Shown here: positions 1 through 15,500 of the stretch, in pieces | How positions within the stretch are numbered: the first letter of the stretch is position 1 | Layout of the letters: each line of letters opens with the position of its first letter | Source of the DNA: Zoroaster sp. YZ-2022 | Taxonomy: Eukaryota; Echinodermata; Asteroidea; Forcipulatida; Zoroasteridae | Direction of reading: 5' to 3' | NCBI GenBank assembly: GCA_029582265.1 | Contig: CM055837.1 | Location: 19,814,967 to 19,878,966 of the forward strand | DNA: 64,000 bases | The notes under the pieces: model-generated | Told to the model about the DNA's origin: nothing | What the model saw: the letters and a program-made list of their open reading frames with translations, nothing else | Database searches by the model: none | Made by a program: the position numbers and the translations under genes

Positions 1-299
1 AGGGAGTTTCATGGAGATATCTTTTGGCCCAGCAGGTTAACACATTATAAATGTACCACATTATAAATTAAATGTTTACTGACCAAATAATAACAACTTC
101 TAATAAAGGTACTCCTAATTATTGGAAACCAAACAACAAGTTTTGAATTTCTATCACATGAAATACATGTTATGGATTTGTTTTAACTATTTGTTTCCAA
201 ATTTATGATGAAACAGAGAACATTTAATTGGTATGAATATTATCAACAGACAATAGTGTTCAGGGACCATGCACAATGATTTCCATTATAAGACATTGT

Positions 300-790
300 T
301 AACGGTTGCCATTATCAACTGATTAACCCTAACCCCCATAGGTATTCTGGCTAGGAACCTTCCTGAACCCTAACCTCCTACAGTGATTCTGGCTAGGGAC
401 CTTAATTAACCCTAACCCTCTAGGTATTCTGGCTAGGAACCTTCCTGAACCCAAACCTCCTATAGTGACTCTGGCTAGGAACCTTAATTAACCCTAACCC
501 CCTAGGTATTCTGGCTAGGAACCTTCCTGAATCCTCCAAAATTCATCAGTACACTTTTGAAAACATACCCTTATCCTCAACATGCACCATGCATTTTCGT
601 TGATCTTTCATATTCAGCACTTATGGCCTATACTTCTAGTATAAGTAGTAATTTTGCCCCATTTGAAAAGGTGAAAGTACCAGTTTCCAACAGTGCTGAA
701 TTTTTCCCAAAAAGAGCCCCTTGGAGGATTTTTCTGTACTTGGGGTGGTTAGGGTTATTAATAATAAATAATAATTTCAATGACATTTTT
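300..790. repeat. GGTATTCTGGCTAGGAACC repeat, part of a large family
   Basis: Four tandem copies of a ~75 bp unit (CCCTAACC.CCTA.GGTATTC and TGGCTAGGAACCTTCCTGAA) are followed by a block with CATGCACCATGCATTTTCGT and GGTGAAAGTACCAGTTTCCA. The inverse is at 59690-60010; another piece lies at 33170-33325. It also contains an open frame (557-796) with no domain. Confidence 0.75.
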
Positions 791-1300
791 CTTTAAAAAT
801 AAAGATGTTTTGAAAGAAATTAAACGTTTGATACTATGTTTTTGTACAGAAACTGTGAAAGTATCTGCCTCAATGTTTGCAAGTTTCTAAGAAAAGTTGA
901 AACATTCATGTACAATTTCTTACCATGCTCAATAGAGGGCGGTGTTCCTTAGAAACCCGCCTTTTTTAATTAGAAGTAATCATCCACTGAATGCTATATA
1001 AAAATTAATTCAAATTGATTTCTTAAATCTGGTTAAAAATGTACCATCTGAACTCAAGCAGGGTCAAATTCTTACCCATTGGAATGAAAGTGAATGCAAT
1101 GTCAAGATCTTATCAGCCATTTTTGTCATGTTCCCAGAGGCCATAGCATATACATGTATTACTTTACACATAAAGTGGATGGCCACATCATAGGCACCAG
1201 TCTATTTTTGTACAATCAAACCTTGCCTCGTTCTGATTCGCATAGACTTGTATGCCCCCCCCAAAAAAATGGCCACAGTATATTGGTCTATACCACTGAA

Positions 1301-1548
1301 ATTTATATATACATAACAGCAAAAGAAACGTCACCCCCTAAATTTTGATAAGTCTGAGAACGTGTTTAGCTTATGTGTCCTCAGACGTCATGCATGACGA
1401 ATTTTGAGGTCAACCAAATTTGCCACATTGTGTTCGTGTTACACTCCATACTCATAATATTCTTCATTGAACAAATTATATTAATTATAAAATGAAAATA
1501 ATAAATATTTTTAGGGGTGACGTTTCTTTTGCTGTTATGTATATACAT
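1301..1548. mobile_element. MITE directly downstream of TRAPPC3
   Basis: TIRs of about 30 bp: ATACATAACAGCAAAAGAAA then CGTCACCCC on the left and the complement GGGGTGACGTTTCTTTTGCT on the right, ending GTTATGTATA. TA flanks fit a mariner-type insertion. It lies 30 nt past the TRAPPC3 stop, so it may form part of the 3' UTR. Confidence 0.85.
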
Positions 1549-1577
1549 ATCAATAATTTAATAATTGATAATTTGAA

Positions 1578-3814
<2,237 letters not shown>

Positions 3815-4639
3815 ACTTCCTGTTGAAATCAAGCTCCTCTTTAGATCTCGATGCTAAACTGTGTTATAAACGGAGCTAAATTTGTGGACGATCAATACTA
3901 AGTATTATTATTAACACATAAAACAGCAGTACAACAAATGAAGTTTGTAAAGACTGACTGGACTCCTATATAAATATGTGTTATGGAATGAGTATTATGA
4001 AAGAGCACCAGTCTAAATTTTGGGAACGATGTGCACTGTACCCTGGAAAGGATCTTGTCTGATTACACTGCCCTCACTACAGTGACGTCTGAGGTTACAA
4101 TTATATCAGCCGGTGGGATGGGAGAGAGCTTTCATTGAAGAAATATGTTGAAAAAAGATGGGAAATTTTGAATTGTATATGGTTGATTTTCAACCTCCAC
4201 TCCTCTCTTATCATACCCTGGATCTGTCAATGCTGGGCTCAAATGATCCCTCCCACAACCCTGAAAAAATCCTGATTCTCAGCAACTGTGATGCTTTTAT
4301 GATATATAGGCTTGTCTCCGCACAAAAGTTCAGTCCCGTAAGAATTCACAATGCCCGAGAGTTTGGGTTCTGTTCGCCTGCTACATATTCAAATTAAGCC
4401 ATTGTTTTTGGCCTTTACATTGACCAATGGCTATCAGCCATAGCGGCACGGTTCACCTTGAGCAGTAAAAGTAAACCGTACAGTTTTGTAAAAATCCCAT
4501 AATTTTCTTCAGAAATTAAGAATTTGATTTATTTTCTCATAAGATTTCAATCAATAGTTAAATTCCAGAACTATTTTTTGTAGTATATTATACAAATTAA
4601 CGATAATCGAGAAAAATGTATTGAGCGGAGAAATACATC

Positions 4640-5440
4640 AGCCCGGTTTATATACAACTTAACCGCATCACCTTTTGTTTTTGGCACACGTGCCCGCCCG
4701 ACATGGTCTTCGTTATTCCGTACTTAGGACTTAACTGGAGCGGATGGATGACACTTTTTCTGAACAATGTGATGAAATTTTCCAAAAACTTCATTGAAGA
4801 GTTCGTTTTATTCAAGGGGACTCTTCGTGGTTTTGGGAAAACTGTTTGTTCCCGAAAAGGCTGAAACAAGATGCATTTATCGTTAGGTAAGTATGTGACT
4901 ATTTACTATTTCTAACCTGCTGTTTGCTGAGATTTTTTCTCCGTTTTTTATTTGTTCGAATGTCGGACAACAACGAATTCAATGTGTAAATTTTCATGAG
5001 TATTTATAACCTGCATGGAAGAGATGAACAAAACATTGACAGAAATTAACCTCGCTGTTTATTTTGTATTTCTTCTAGGACGCAGCCGGTCAATTCTCAA
5101 GAACGGCGCACGGGAGCTATAGCAGCAAGGGAACGGTTCATGGATTTACTCTCTGTCTGCTCAACATGCTCAGTTCACCGTGTTGTCCGAACTACCTCGC
5201 CGTAGAAGTCAAGGGATGCCGAACCGAGCTGCGACTGGTTTCATCAGGATTTCTATGTACAAGAGTGTTAACTGTACGTGAAACTTAATGAACTAAATTT
5301 GTCCAATGATCTGAATGACGATTTTGGAGGTGTTTTGTGTTGTCGAATGATCTGTTCGACGAAAAGGAGATAGACGACTTGGGTGCCAACCTGAAGAGTT
5401 CATCTCCGATAAGTAAAAAACGAGCTTCGAGAGAGGTAAG
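4640..5440 (+). other. Possible non-coding or diverged exons upstream of CNK
   Basis: Two consensus donors (GTAAGT at 4886-4891 and 5436-5441) follow open stretches. One reads MTLFLNNVMKFSKNFIEEFV at 4747-4806, the other NDLFDEKEIDDLGANLKSSS at 5348-5407. A further open stretch spans about 5080-5288. I recognise no family and cannot connect the pieces in one frame. It could be 5' UTR exons of a gene starting in the TRAPPC3-CNK interval, a lncRNA or a transposon relic. Confidence 0.3.
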
Positions 5441-6403
5441 TGAATTTTTTTTTAAACAATCTGCTCGAATGTGTGTGTAAATGCAAAACTAAGAACAATA
5501 ACAAATTCGTTGTAGAAATTGTGTATTGTTTCGCCAGCCTTTTAAGAATTGCTTTTGACGATCGTTCCAGCTGGAATTAATTTAATGGATAGGGCCTAAC
5601 AAAGACCACATGTAACATTGTTCTCCTAGGTTTTATAGAAAATGTATTTTCAGTTACATTTCTCCAGTAAGTTTCCTTCATTTATATTTATGGTATTACA
5701 TTTTGCAGCCATGATATTGCCCGACACTTGGAATGTTTCCTTTTGTATAGTTGCCGTACATTGATACATGAAGTGATTTGTAAGAGTAATTTGCATATAA
5801 TGAATGACTAATAACCAACTACGTCAAAAATGTTTAGCTGCTTCGTAATTCTCCGTGAAGTTCCCGCCAAATGAATTTAGTAAAATGTTGTCTGCTAGTA
5901 TTGCATTGTTTTGTACGAGTAATTTGCAAAATGACTAATGACCAACTACATCCAACAATATTTTGCTGATTCTTCGTGAAGTTCCCGCCAAATGAATTTT
6001 GAATAAAATATGTCTGCTAGGCCCTATTGCATTGCTGAGAAAAGTTGCATCTCTGCACTTACTCTCTAGTTTAGTTAGGATGGACCCGCCCACTTTGTTC
6101 ACTGTATTTAATTTGGAATTTGTAACGTAATTGCTCACTTGCAGAGACAGGAATTTGCATATCAATTATATATTAATGAAAAGGCCCAGGGAATGCTGTC
6201 TGGTAATGGTGTTGAGCCACACTGCACTGATGTATGTGGGCGGAGCTAAAGGATGGTCCACGTGGTGGCTAAGTGGTGTGTAGCGTAACTGTACAGGCTA
6301 TTGTACATGTACATACATGTACATTGTAGGTGTGCACGCCCACTCGCGTGCATAATTATGTAGATTAGACCATGATTAGACAACGTGGCATCGCTACGTT
6401 GAA

Positions 6404-6441
6404 TCATGGAGGAAGGAAATGTATTTCCTTCCTCCATGGTT
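6404..6441. repeat. Perfect hairpin ATGGAGGAAGGAAA/TTTCCTTCCTCCAT
   Basis: 15-16 bp arms around TGTA. Same arm sequence as 3665-3694, suggesting a shared origin as a minimal foldback element. Confidence 0.8.
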
Positions 6442-8059
6442 GAATAGTAATCATACATCGGTATGTGGAGATTGTGACCAGGTGCAAAATTGATTGACAC
6501 TTAACTTGTAAACATGCCAAGATTTTGAGATGAATAGTCTTGGCCCCGTGCAATCTGTGACTGCAAAGTTTACGACATTGTACGTATTGTTCAGTCGTTG
6601 ACGTTATGGATATTCAGTCATGATTCAATCAAAAGTGAGATATTCGTAGGCACATTGATGAGATTAGGTCGGAATACAATAAATAAGGACATGTTTATAA
6701 TTCTTGTGAATATGTTTGAAATTTATTGCATCCAGAGGGAACTCGAATATTCGTCTTTGGGTTAAAGAGAATGTCTTTTCGGTGCTAAGCGCTGATTTTT
6801 AAGGGACATCTCTATAAATTACAGGAGGTAGTCTCTTCAGTGTAAAACACTGATTTTCAAGGGGCCCCCTGACATGTGAATGTTATAATTAATAGCATAA
6901 TTGAGTAAACATTTATTTCCAAATCTTTTTTGTAAAAGAAAGTAGGCTGAGCCCAAGAAAGTTGTACGATTTATAAATCGGTTGACATGAACTTCAACTT
7001 TTATAACGGTACACAACTAGGCCGATTATTTGGTGGACATAAAGGTATTATAAGAAACGTTTCAAAAACTGCCCCTTTTACAGTACGTAAAAAATAGGAT
7101 TTGAGGTAATGTTACGTCAAATATTTCAACCCGCCAATCAATTAAGTTAGCAGGTGCCTTAATGAAATCCAGAGCAGTGTTAAAGAGAAGCGCGCCCTCG
7201 TGCGCCCAACATGCGCAAGTATTTTGGCTGTATTTTCGGTTTCAGAAATTAATATTAATGTATTGTGGTTTTTTGTTTAGGTTAAAATCGAGTTAAAATG
7301 CGTAATGCCCCCCCCCCCCCTACATAGTAAACGTCCCCCTACATAATAAATGCCCGAACTTGCAGATTAGTAGGTTGCAAATTTATGGTTTCCCTAAATA
7401 ATTGTATGTGTTCCAGTTTTTCACAGGGAAAAGGAACGTTTTTATGAATTGACGGTGGTTATATTTAAATTTGTCCCCCCATTGTTCCATTAACGGCCAT
7501 CGAATTGAGCAGCATATAAAATGCTGGTGTATAAATTTGAAAAATATAACCGTGTTAAAACGTACAATGGAGGATCTAATTTTTGTTGAGTCAAATTAGT
7601 ATAATTATTTTATTTAACTTGTAGGCCTTAAGAAGAAAAAAATTGTTGAAATTGTTGAAAGCAACACCTTTTTTAATGTGTTAAACATGGAATTTGGTTG
7701 ATCTTGGGGACACAATATATGACCTGTTGGTCTTAAACTTTGTGCGGTTTCCGGATGGCATAGGCCTACGCTAAATGTTTATGAAAATATTACATGACAA
7801 ATGTCCAGGAACATTTAGTGACACGTGACATTTTTTTAGTGACACGTGACATTTTTTTGTGATTGGCAACGATTTTGAATTTGTATGGTAATATTTAGCA
7901 AAATGTTAAAAATCCACGGTTGATGCAAATCGTATGGTATAGGTTCTAAACCATTTGAACATCGTGTACAATTTGGGTGTATTATGGTTTAACAAATTTA
8001 ATCGAAAATGAAGGAAAAATAAAATAAAATCACCCAGTTGAGGTGTCCAAATATTAATA

Positions 8060-8225
8060 GCTCGCAAGCCTGAAGAGGAGACAACGAACTATTCCATAGA
8101 GAAAACCCACGTAACCAAGTTGTATGGTCCGGAAACTCAAACACAAAAGTGAGTATGTGTGGGATTCGAACCAGGGTTTATAGAAGTAAAAAGTGAGGAA
8201 AGTATCACTACGCTTAAATGGCATA
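8060..8225. repeat. Dispersed repeat related to 21430-21640
   Basis: AGGAGACAACGAACTATTCC, AGAAAACCCACGTAACCAAG, GGGATTCGAACCAGGGTT and GTGAGGAAAGTATCACT recur in the same order at 21430-21640 (CNK intron 10). A tRNA-like B box (GATTCGAACC) suggests a SINE-type origin. Confidence 0.6.
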
Positions 8226-9574
8226 TTAAAAGAAACAAGGTTTTTGCCGCCTCCCTAAGAAAGATGATTAACCCTCGTGGGTTACTCTTCCCATGAGGTA
8301 GGTTTCTATCGACGGTAGGAGAACGTCAGCCCTAGACCTAAGCTATAAGTGACGACCAGCGACCCCTACAATGATACCGGTACCATTTTCCCAAGGCGAC
8401 TTGAGCAGCGGCACTGTTTGGTCAACATGCTGGTGCTAAGAATGATGTAATTATGCAAAATTTAATTGTTTGAAAAGCCTTAAACGGCAATTAGATAGGC
8501 CTAAATTTATCAGATATAGGCCTAAAATATTGTAATTACTCATTTAGATAGGCCTAAAAACTGTAATTAGATAGGCTTATGATTTAATATTGTATTATAT
8601 AGGCCTAAAACGGCATATTAAAGATGTTTCTAACCGATGATATTTTGGATTAAAAAGGTACAGCTCGTCGTGTGACAGTTTGTAATCTTGTAATCTTGTA
8701 ATCTACGCTGATACGCTGGTTTTTCTGACTGACAATTAAAATTTGATGAATCAGATTAGCTTGGAATCCTCCAGTCTATATTAGAACCTAGCCTCATTTT
8801 GATTCCCATAGTCTTGTGTATTGAAAAACGAAGATGGCGGATCTGTGATAAGGGTCTTTATGTTTTGTGCGACAATCATTACAGCATTTTTTTTTTTTTT
8901 TTTTTTTACGTCATCTTTAATGAGGGTAAACTCCGATCAGTGCACAGCACTGAGGTTTTTAAAAGATGTATGCCAGTGTTTTTCGCTATTTTACGGCAAT
9001 TTCTTGAATTTTTTCCACCAGAACATTATTTTACTTGATGACTGAGGGGAAATGAACCTCTAAATGACTGATTTCTCAAAGAAGCATGGATTCAGTTAAT
9101 ATATACTGAAATTAACTTATGGTACCGGTATTTATCTCATGTCAAATTATCGGTTATCCTTTCCAAATGGAAATTATCAGTGTTCCAATGAAAACAAAAA
9201 ATCCAGATATTGCTTCTTTTTTTTATTGAAATATTTTTTATTAGAATATTTTTTTATTTAAGTATAGGAAATTTCACAAAATTTGTTTCACAAGATCTTG
9301 TGAAGGAAGTCGCAAAGTATCATGGGTGACAACAAATTAAACCAATGGGAGCTCAGAATATACCGGAGTATACCAGCGCCTTCTGATAAGGGCGGTGGGG
9401 ACGAGGTAAGCTAGTCAGTGGGTACAAGGTATACAGAAGCTGCATGCCCTGGGGACGAAGTTGGGGAACATTCACACAGTTTGACAATATTAAATAGACT
9501 TCCTGTTTTCAATATTGTATACTACTTAACTTAGGATTCAGCGAAGGTGCAATTCAACTGAAACGTTCACAGGA

Positions 9575-12500
9575 ATGTCGTCTTTACACATAACATTGTG
9601 GACTCCACAGGAGATTGGGAATTGGATAAAGGGTAAATATAACATTTGTTTCTGTATCTAGCGGGTTTTTCAAACATTTCAGATCTTTTATTAATGTGTT
9701 GAATTGACTTCAATCACAGACACCGTCGCGCCGTCATGACTGTACACCCCGGCCCCTCTACTCTAGCTCTGGGCAGGGCCGTAGTCACCGGGCCAGGGCT
9801 AGGGACTGCCGCGCGATGACGGGGCTAGCAATGTCTGTGCGTACGGCATTGTAAGGCAGTATTTTCACTATTCACACTTAATTATTAAGGGCGTGTTTTT
9901 CCCAAACACGGAAAGAATGTCGTAGCCGACCGCCACTTTTTCTCATTCAATATAACCAATAATGTAATCTTACCTACCCACTAAGGTGGAGAACATATGG
10001 ATGATGATGGACATACTTCAAATTATTCCAGGATATTTATTTCATGAAAAATCGGGCATTTTTGGTATATGATGACTCTCCCGTTAGTGACCAACATGGT
10101 CATTGTACATACGCAGTGGCAACTATAATAAGATCCTTCTATTTTCTGAAAGGGAGGATTGTTTTAGAAGGGAAATAAAGTTCGAAAACCATCATAAAAT
10201 TAAAAGTGGATTTTAAAGATAGTTTTCGCTTTCTGTACCCCCAAAAATCGATAGAATAATTTGTTAACTGGTTAGTGGTTGCAAAAAAAATCCAAAATCC
10301 CCTTAAATTAAAGTGGCGGTTGGATACCACATTCTTTGGGTAGAATGTTGTATCCGACCGCCACCTTTTCTCATTCAATATAACCAATAAAGAAATCTTA
10401 CCTACCTAGTAAGGTGGAGAACATATGGATGATGATGGACATCAAATTATTCCAGGATATTTATTTCATGAAAAGTCGGGCATTTTTGGTATACGATGAC
10501 TCTCCCGTTAGTGACCAACATGGTCATTGTACATACGCAGTGGCAACTATAATAAGATCCTTCTATTTTCTGAAGGGGAGGATTGTTTTAGAAAGGAAAT
10601 AAAGTCCGAAAACCATCATAAAAGTGGATTTTAAAGATAGTTTTCATTTTCTGTACCCCCAAAACTGGATAGAATCATTTTTAACTGGTTAGTGGTTGCA
10701 AAAAATTATTTAAAAAAACCTGTAAAAAGTGGCGGTCGGATACGACATTCTTTCCCTCAATTGATGATTACCTAAAGCCGGAACATGTTTCTGGTCATGA
10801 TTGTGAAAAACAACCCCGAAGTCGGATCTTTTATGATTTGTATCTCCAAATATAATACTATTAACAACTTATCACCCAAAAAATCCTCGTTCAAAAGGGT
10901 ACTAATTTTTTCCAAGGCGCAAGGTTGTTTTTCAAGTCAATGCTCATGCAATTCCGATAAGTACTAATAGGTAAAACTTGTAGCTTTGCATGGTGAGGAT
11001 GATAAGTAAGACTAATTGCGGTGACACCATGTGGAATCTCAATTGAGTAGTAATAATTAGTTCTGAAAAGAACTGGGGGTACACTGCAGCTGGGGTGAAC
11101 ATTGCAGCTGGGGCAACTATACTATACTATACTATAGTGTTGTAACAGTAATACAACACTACAGTTGTTTCCGTCTTGCCTATAGTTGCAGCCCGATGTA
11201 GCTATTCTGATCCTGAAATAGAAATTAACCAGTCATCGCTCGGCATGCCAAATCATATGCAGAGTCCTTCAAACCCATCTAAGCTTAAACCTTCTCAACT
11301 ATCCACTGGAATTTCCAGTCAGAAACTTACTAGTCATCAACAATAATTTTATTGCAATCATCAGACAGAATCGATAGCTGTATAAGCTATTAGATGTTGA
11401 CAAAATTATTTCCTCTCTTCCTTGTGTGGGTTCCTGACATTGAGGTAGATAAATAATGTCACTCGTTCAGTAGTACTTATCAACTTTGACCAATAGACCT
11501 TGTGTTCTTCATCGTAATTATTTCCGAACCGTACATCCTGCATTTATACAAATATGCACTGTCACACTTGTGTTTTAGCTTAGTGCAGATTTTATTTCAC
11601 CATTTTTTGGACAAAATTTAGTGGAAACTCTTCCATGGCAATCGTAACTCTTGAATGGAGCAGTGCAGGCTAGTACAATGCCCTAACAATAATCATGCTC
11701 GCGTATATAGCGCCCTCTGTAGGCAAGGTCCGGAACCAATAGTGGACACTGTCTTTCTATATCCTGGTTTATACAGCATGCATTTTCAAACCTGTGTATA
11801 GTGGACATTATGCAAGGAACCAACGAAGTGTCCACATTACACAGGTAATGAAACAATGTACATGTCATGTGCGATATCCGCATTATGCTTTGAACTGGGA
11901 ATGTGGAGGTTTAAACCTAATTTAGAAGTATACATTGGTGAACAAGAAGGGCAAATTCCATGGTTACTCATTTGACATTTTCTAGGTTTTGAGCACACTC
12001 TTAATGCCATAATATGTTTCACAAAATAATTTTGGAAATGCATTATATGTATGCTATACACAATTAGGGCTGTGCGTTTTTGGATATTTTTGGAACAGGA
12101 TAGGCCTACCCGAAATCAGGAAACTTTGGATACCCGGATACCCGTTTTTATTTTTGTTGAAAATATGCCTCTGGTGGTGTACAAATACATGTACTGTAAA
12201 TGGTAACAAATTGACTTTTATAATACAGAGGATGCCATGCTTAAATCAATCTTTTCTTTATTGGAGTGCAATCTCTTGAATTTAAAGATAATTGTCTGTA
12301 AAAGTGTAAACATTACATTGTTCAAGAGGCACAGATTTCTGTTCGCACCGCTAAAATTCCTTAAAAAGTCGTTTACGGGTAATTGGAACTGAAAAATGGA
12401 ACCGGGTAATGACCGTTTCGGTTGAGTATCCGGATAACCGGCACATCTCTTGATTATAAAGTATGGATGCATTTACTGACATTTTTACCAATAGTGTATA

Positions 12501-15500
12501 CAAGCTTAAATAGAACTACTCATGCATACATACAATTCTTACAATTCTTACAATTTGGATAACAATGGTTTGGATTATGAAGACTTACATGTAGTTGCAC
12601 AAAGACCAACCTGAAACGCAACATGTTGGAAAAATTTCAAGTTTAAAAGCAGACAGGCTATAAACACAATTCTTTGAAAATGTGAACTGTGCTTCGTGAC
12701 AAGGGCCAAAGTCATGGCACAGCCAAGCCTTTCAGAAGCCCAGCCGGGCCCAGGCTTTTCCCCAGCCTACTGGCCGATATAAGGAGCTCTGCTTGCCTGG
12801 GCTAGACCCTCCAGAAGCCCAGGTTATGTTGATTGGCAGGTACTGTATTGTTACAGGATTAGCACTCACAAAAGACAATTAGGAGGCCAGGTAGCCTAAG
12901 CCTGGCCAGGCTTCTCAAAGGCTTGGCTGTACCATGACTTTGGCCCTCCTCTCTTAGATCAAAGTTTAAAAACATACAAACCAAGTAATAAACAACTTCA
13001 GGGCAATTCCATGGTTACATTACATTTTTGAGGTATTGGGCCAAGAGATTGCACTCCAATAATTTAAGTATGGTATCCTCTGTATTATAAAAGTCAATTT
13101 GTCACCATTTACAGTACATGTATTTGTACACCACCGGTAGCCGGGTATCCGAAGTTTCCTGATTTCGGGTATCCGATTCCAAAAATATCATAAAATGCAC
13201 AGCCCTAAAAAGTTTAAATTATTTTGTTTTGTTGCTAACAAGAACATAGTAAAAATACATTCAGGAATGTTGTATTCATCCCTATGCACATGTAATAATT
13301 ATATTGTCAAGATTTAGAATTTTTGGAAATTATTTTATTAATTTTACAAAAGTAAAAGCACATCAGACAGCAAAAATTCCATTGGCAACTTGACACCAAG
13401 GAAGTTCAAGGGACAATTTCATCACAATCAACAGGGCATGGAATCGGAGTGCCTGTTTTAGATTAACTGAATTGACTGAAAATAATACCCCACATAAGGT
13501 CATATTACCTTGGCTGCTGCATAAATGAGCCAATAATTTTCACTCACTGTGTTCATCTTAAACTAGGTCACTGACTGGCGTTTTAAATAAAATGCTTTTT
13601 GTAAACAGAATTGGGATTCATTGTACAATCACAGATAATCTTTGGCTCTCAGAGTTCACTTTTTGTGGCTTTGAGTGATACATGTAGCTGTTTTTGAATA
13701 CAATTTCAAGCAGGAAGTACATGTAATGAACAACTTCCTCAACATGCCTACATGTACATGAAGTAATAACACCTGTTTAAAATGAAGAGAACATGTTTGC
13801 TTTTCTTTATTGCTGGGTAAATAATACACCTAGCAATCAAACAATGGGGAGAGCTGAGTAATCATAAAAAACATTTGTACTCTAGGTTCTTGGTCCATGC
13901 AAAACTTATATAGCACGGCACAAAACTAACTTGGCATTTTTATGGTACATTGTTGGTTTTAAATAGTGAAATCCTATGAAAGTCAATGGCCCAGGTTTTG
14001 TTTAAAGAATTGAAAGAAGAGATTACACTGAAATAAGAGAATAGACTAAAAGAAAGGGAAGAAATTTTAGTTTTACAAGTGAGTGGGAAAACCCACACGA
14101 TCAAGTTTGGATTACTTTCTTTTTCTCTTCCGCATTGTGAATAATTGGTTGGTCAAGTTTTGTAGTTAGAACAAACTCACAAAGCAGCCACAGTCATTGA
14201 GCCTGTAACTACTTTGAGGCCTGATACAGGACTACCAATGTTCTAGTGTCTCTTCTGGGGGAAAAACTCACACAATCAAGATTGGATTATTTTCTTTCCC
14301 TCATCTGCATTGTGAATAATATTTAAAAGCATCCTCAGTTTGTCAAGCTTTGTGGTTTGAAAAAAGCAGTCGGTCATTTAGTCCATAACTACTTTCAGGC
14401 CTAATAAAGGACTAATGTTCTCATTTCTCTCTGTCACACATGTACATTCCTCATGGAGTGTCGTGGCCGAGCGGTCTAGCGCACCGAACTCAAGTTCTGG
14501 TGTTGCCAGCAGCAGGGTGTGGGTTTGAGCCCCGGTCGTGACACTTGTGTCCTTGAGCAAGGTACTTAACCATAATTGCTTCGTCCTTCGGATGGGACGT
14601 AAAGCCGTAGGTCCCGTGTGTTGTATAATGCCCGTAAAGTGGATTGTCGTGCGGTCTAGCGCACTGAACTCAAGTTCTGGTGTTGCCAGCAGCAGAGTGT
14701 GGGTTCGAGCCCCGGCCGTGACACCTGTGTCCTTGAGCAAGACACTTAACCATAATTGCTTCTCTCCACCCAGGGGTTAAATGGGTACCTGTGAAGGCAG
14801 AGATGGTTTGCTCTATATGCGCTAGAAATGGCAGCAATTGAGCTGTATACTCCCCAGGGAGCTGAGATGGTTTCAGGAATGATTTATGAGCCTTATGAGC
14901 CTTATGAGCAGGGATAATAATATAATGCGCCTTGAGCGCCACTTAGTTGGTGGATACGTGCGCTATATAAATCTATACATTATTATTATTATTATCTCTC
15001 TTTTTTTTGTCATCCTTCTTCTCTGACAGGACTCGATAATGCATTGGAGCAGTACATCCCTAACTTCATCACTCATCAGGTGTCTGGTGACCGCCTCCTC
15101 AAGCTGACGATAGAGGAGCTAGACAGCTTAAACATTACCAAGATGGGACATAAGGAACTCATGCTAGAGGCCATTGACCTCTTATCATTGGTGGTGAGAC
15201 AATAATTTTTTAATGTTTAAATCAATTTAATTTTGTAATCCTTGTTTCTCCTTTTTTCTGGAGAATCAGAAACCAGGGGTGTAGCGAAGGCATTTTCTTT
15301 TGGGGGGGGGGGGGGGGGGGGGGGTGTGGAAGCCAATTTGCCAACTGACATCAGTGGTATAGCCAGGATTTTTTGCCGGTAAATTAATTTACTGGCACAA
15401 CACTAATATGACCAGACAAATTTACTGGGTTTTTCACCCAAAATGGACATTCTCTCAAGTCGCTCAACTAGGGGCGTGCGTTTTTGGATATTTTTGGAAT

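Larger units (their letters stand above)
3815..9574. other. TRAPPC3-CNK intergenic interval (divergent promoters)
   Basis: AT-rich. It holds two perfect short palindromic hairpins (3667-3693, 6404-6441), the possible exons at 4640-5440, a repeated block (5870-6000 resembles 5790-5880: GTTCCCGCCAAATGAATTT), C and T runs (7311-7320, 8886-8907), TAGGCCTA-rich sequence (8480-8610) and a SINE-like repeat (8060-8225). The only open frames are short and without recognisable domains. Both flanking genes point outward, so their promoters lie at each end. Confidence 0.7.

Noticed and set aside
9720..9850. GC-rich segment with partial inverted repeats after CNK exon 1 (CACAGACACCG ... ATGTCTGTGCG)
   Set aside because: Pairing is short and interrupted; I could not define element ends or target duplication, so it is not called.
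14457..14735. tRNA genes
   Set aside because: A and B boxes are present, but the spacing, missing acceptor stem pairing and attached V-like domain and ATT tail show SINE heads.
14378..14942. Open frames on both strands (LLLATPELEFSALDR-type peptide)
   Set aside because: They are translations of the tRNA-derived SINE; an identical peptide comes from the SINE copy at 45794-46066.
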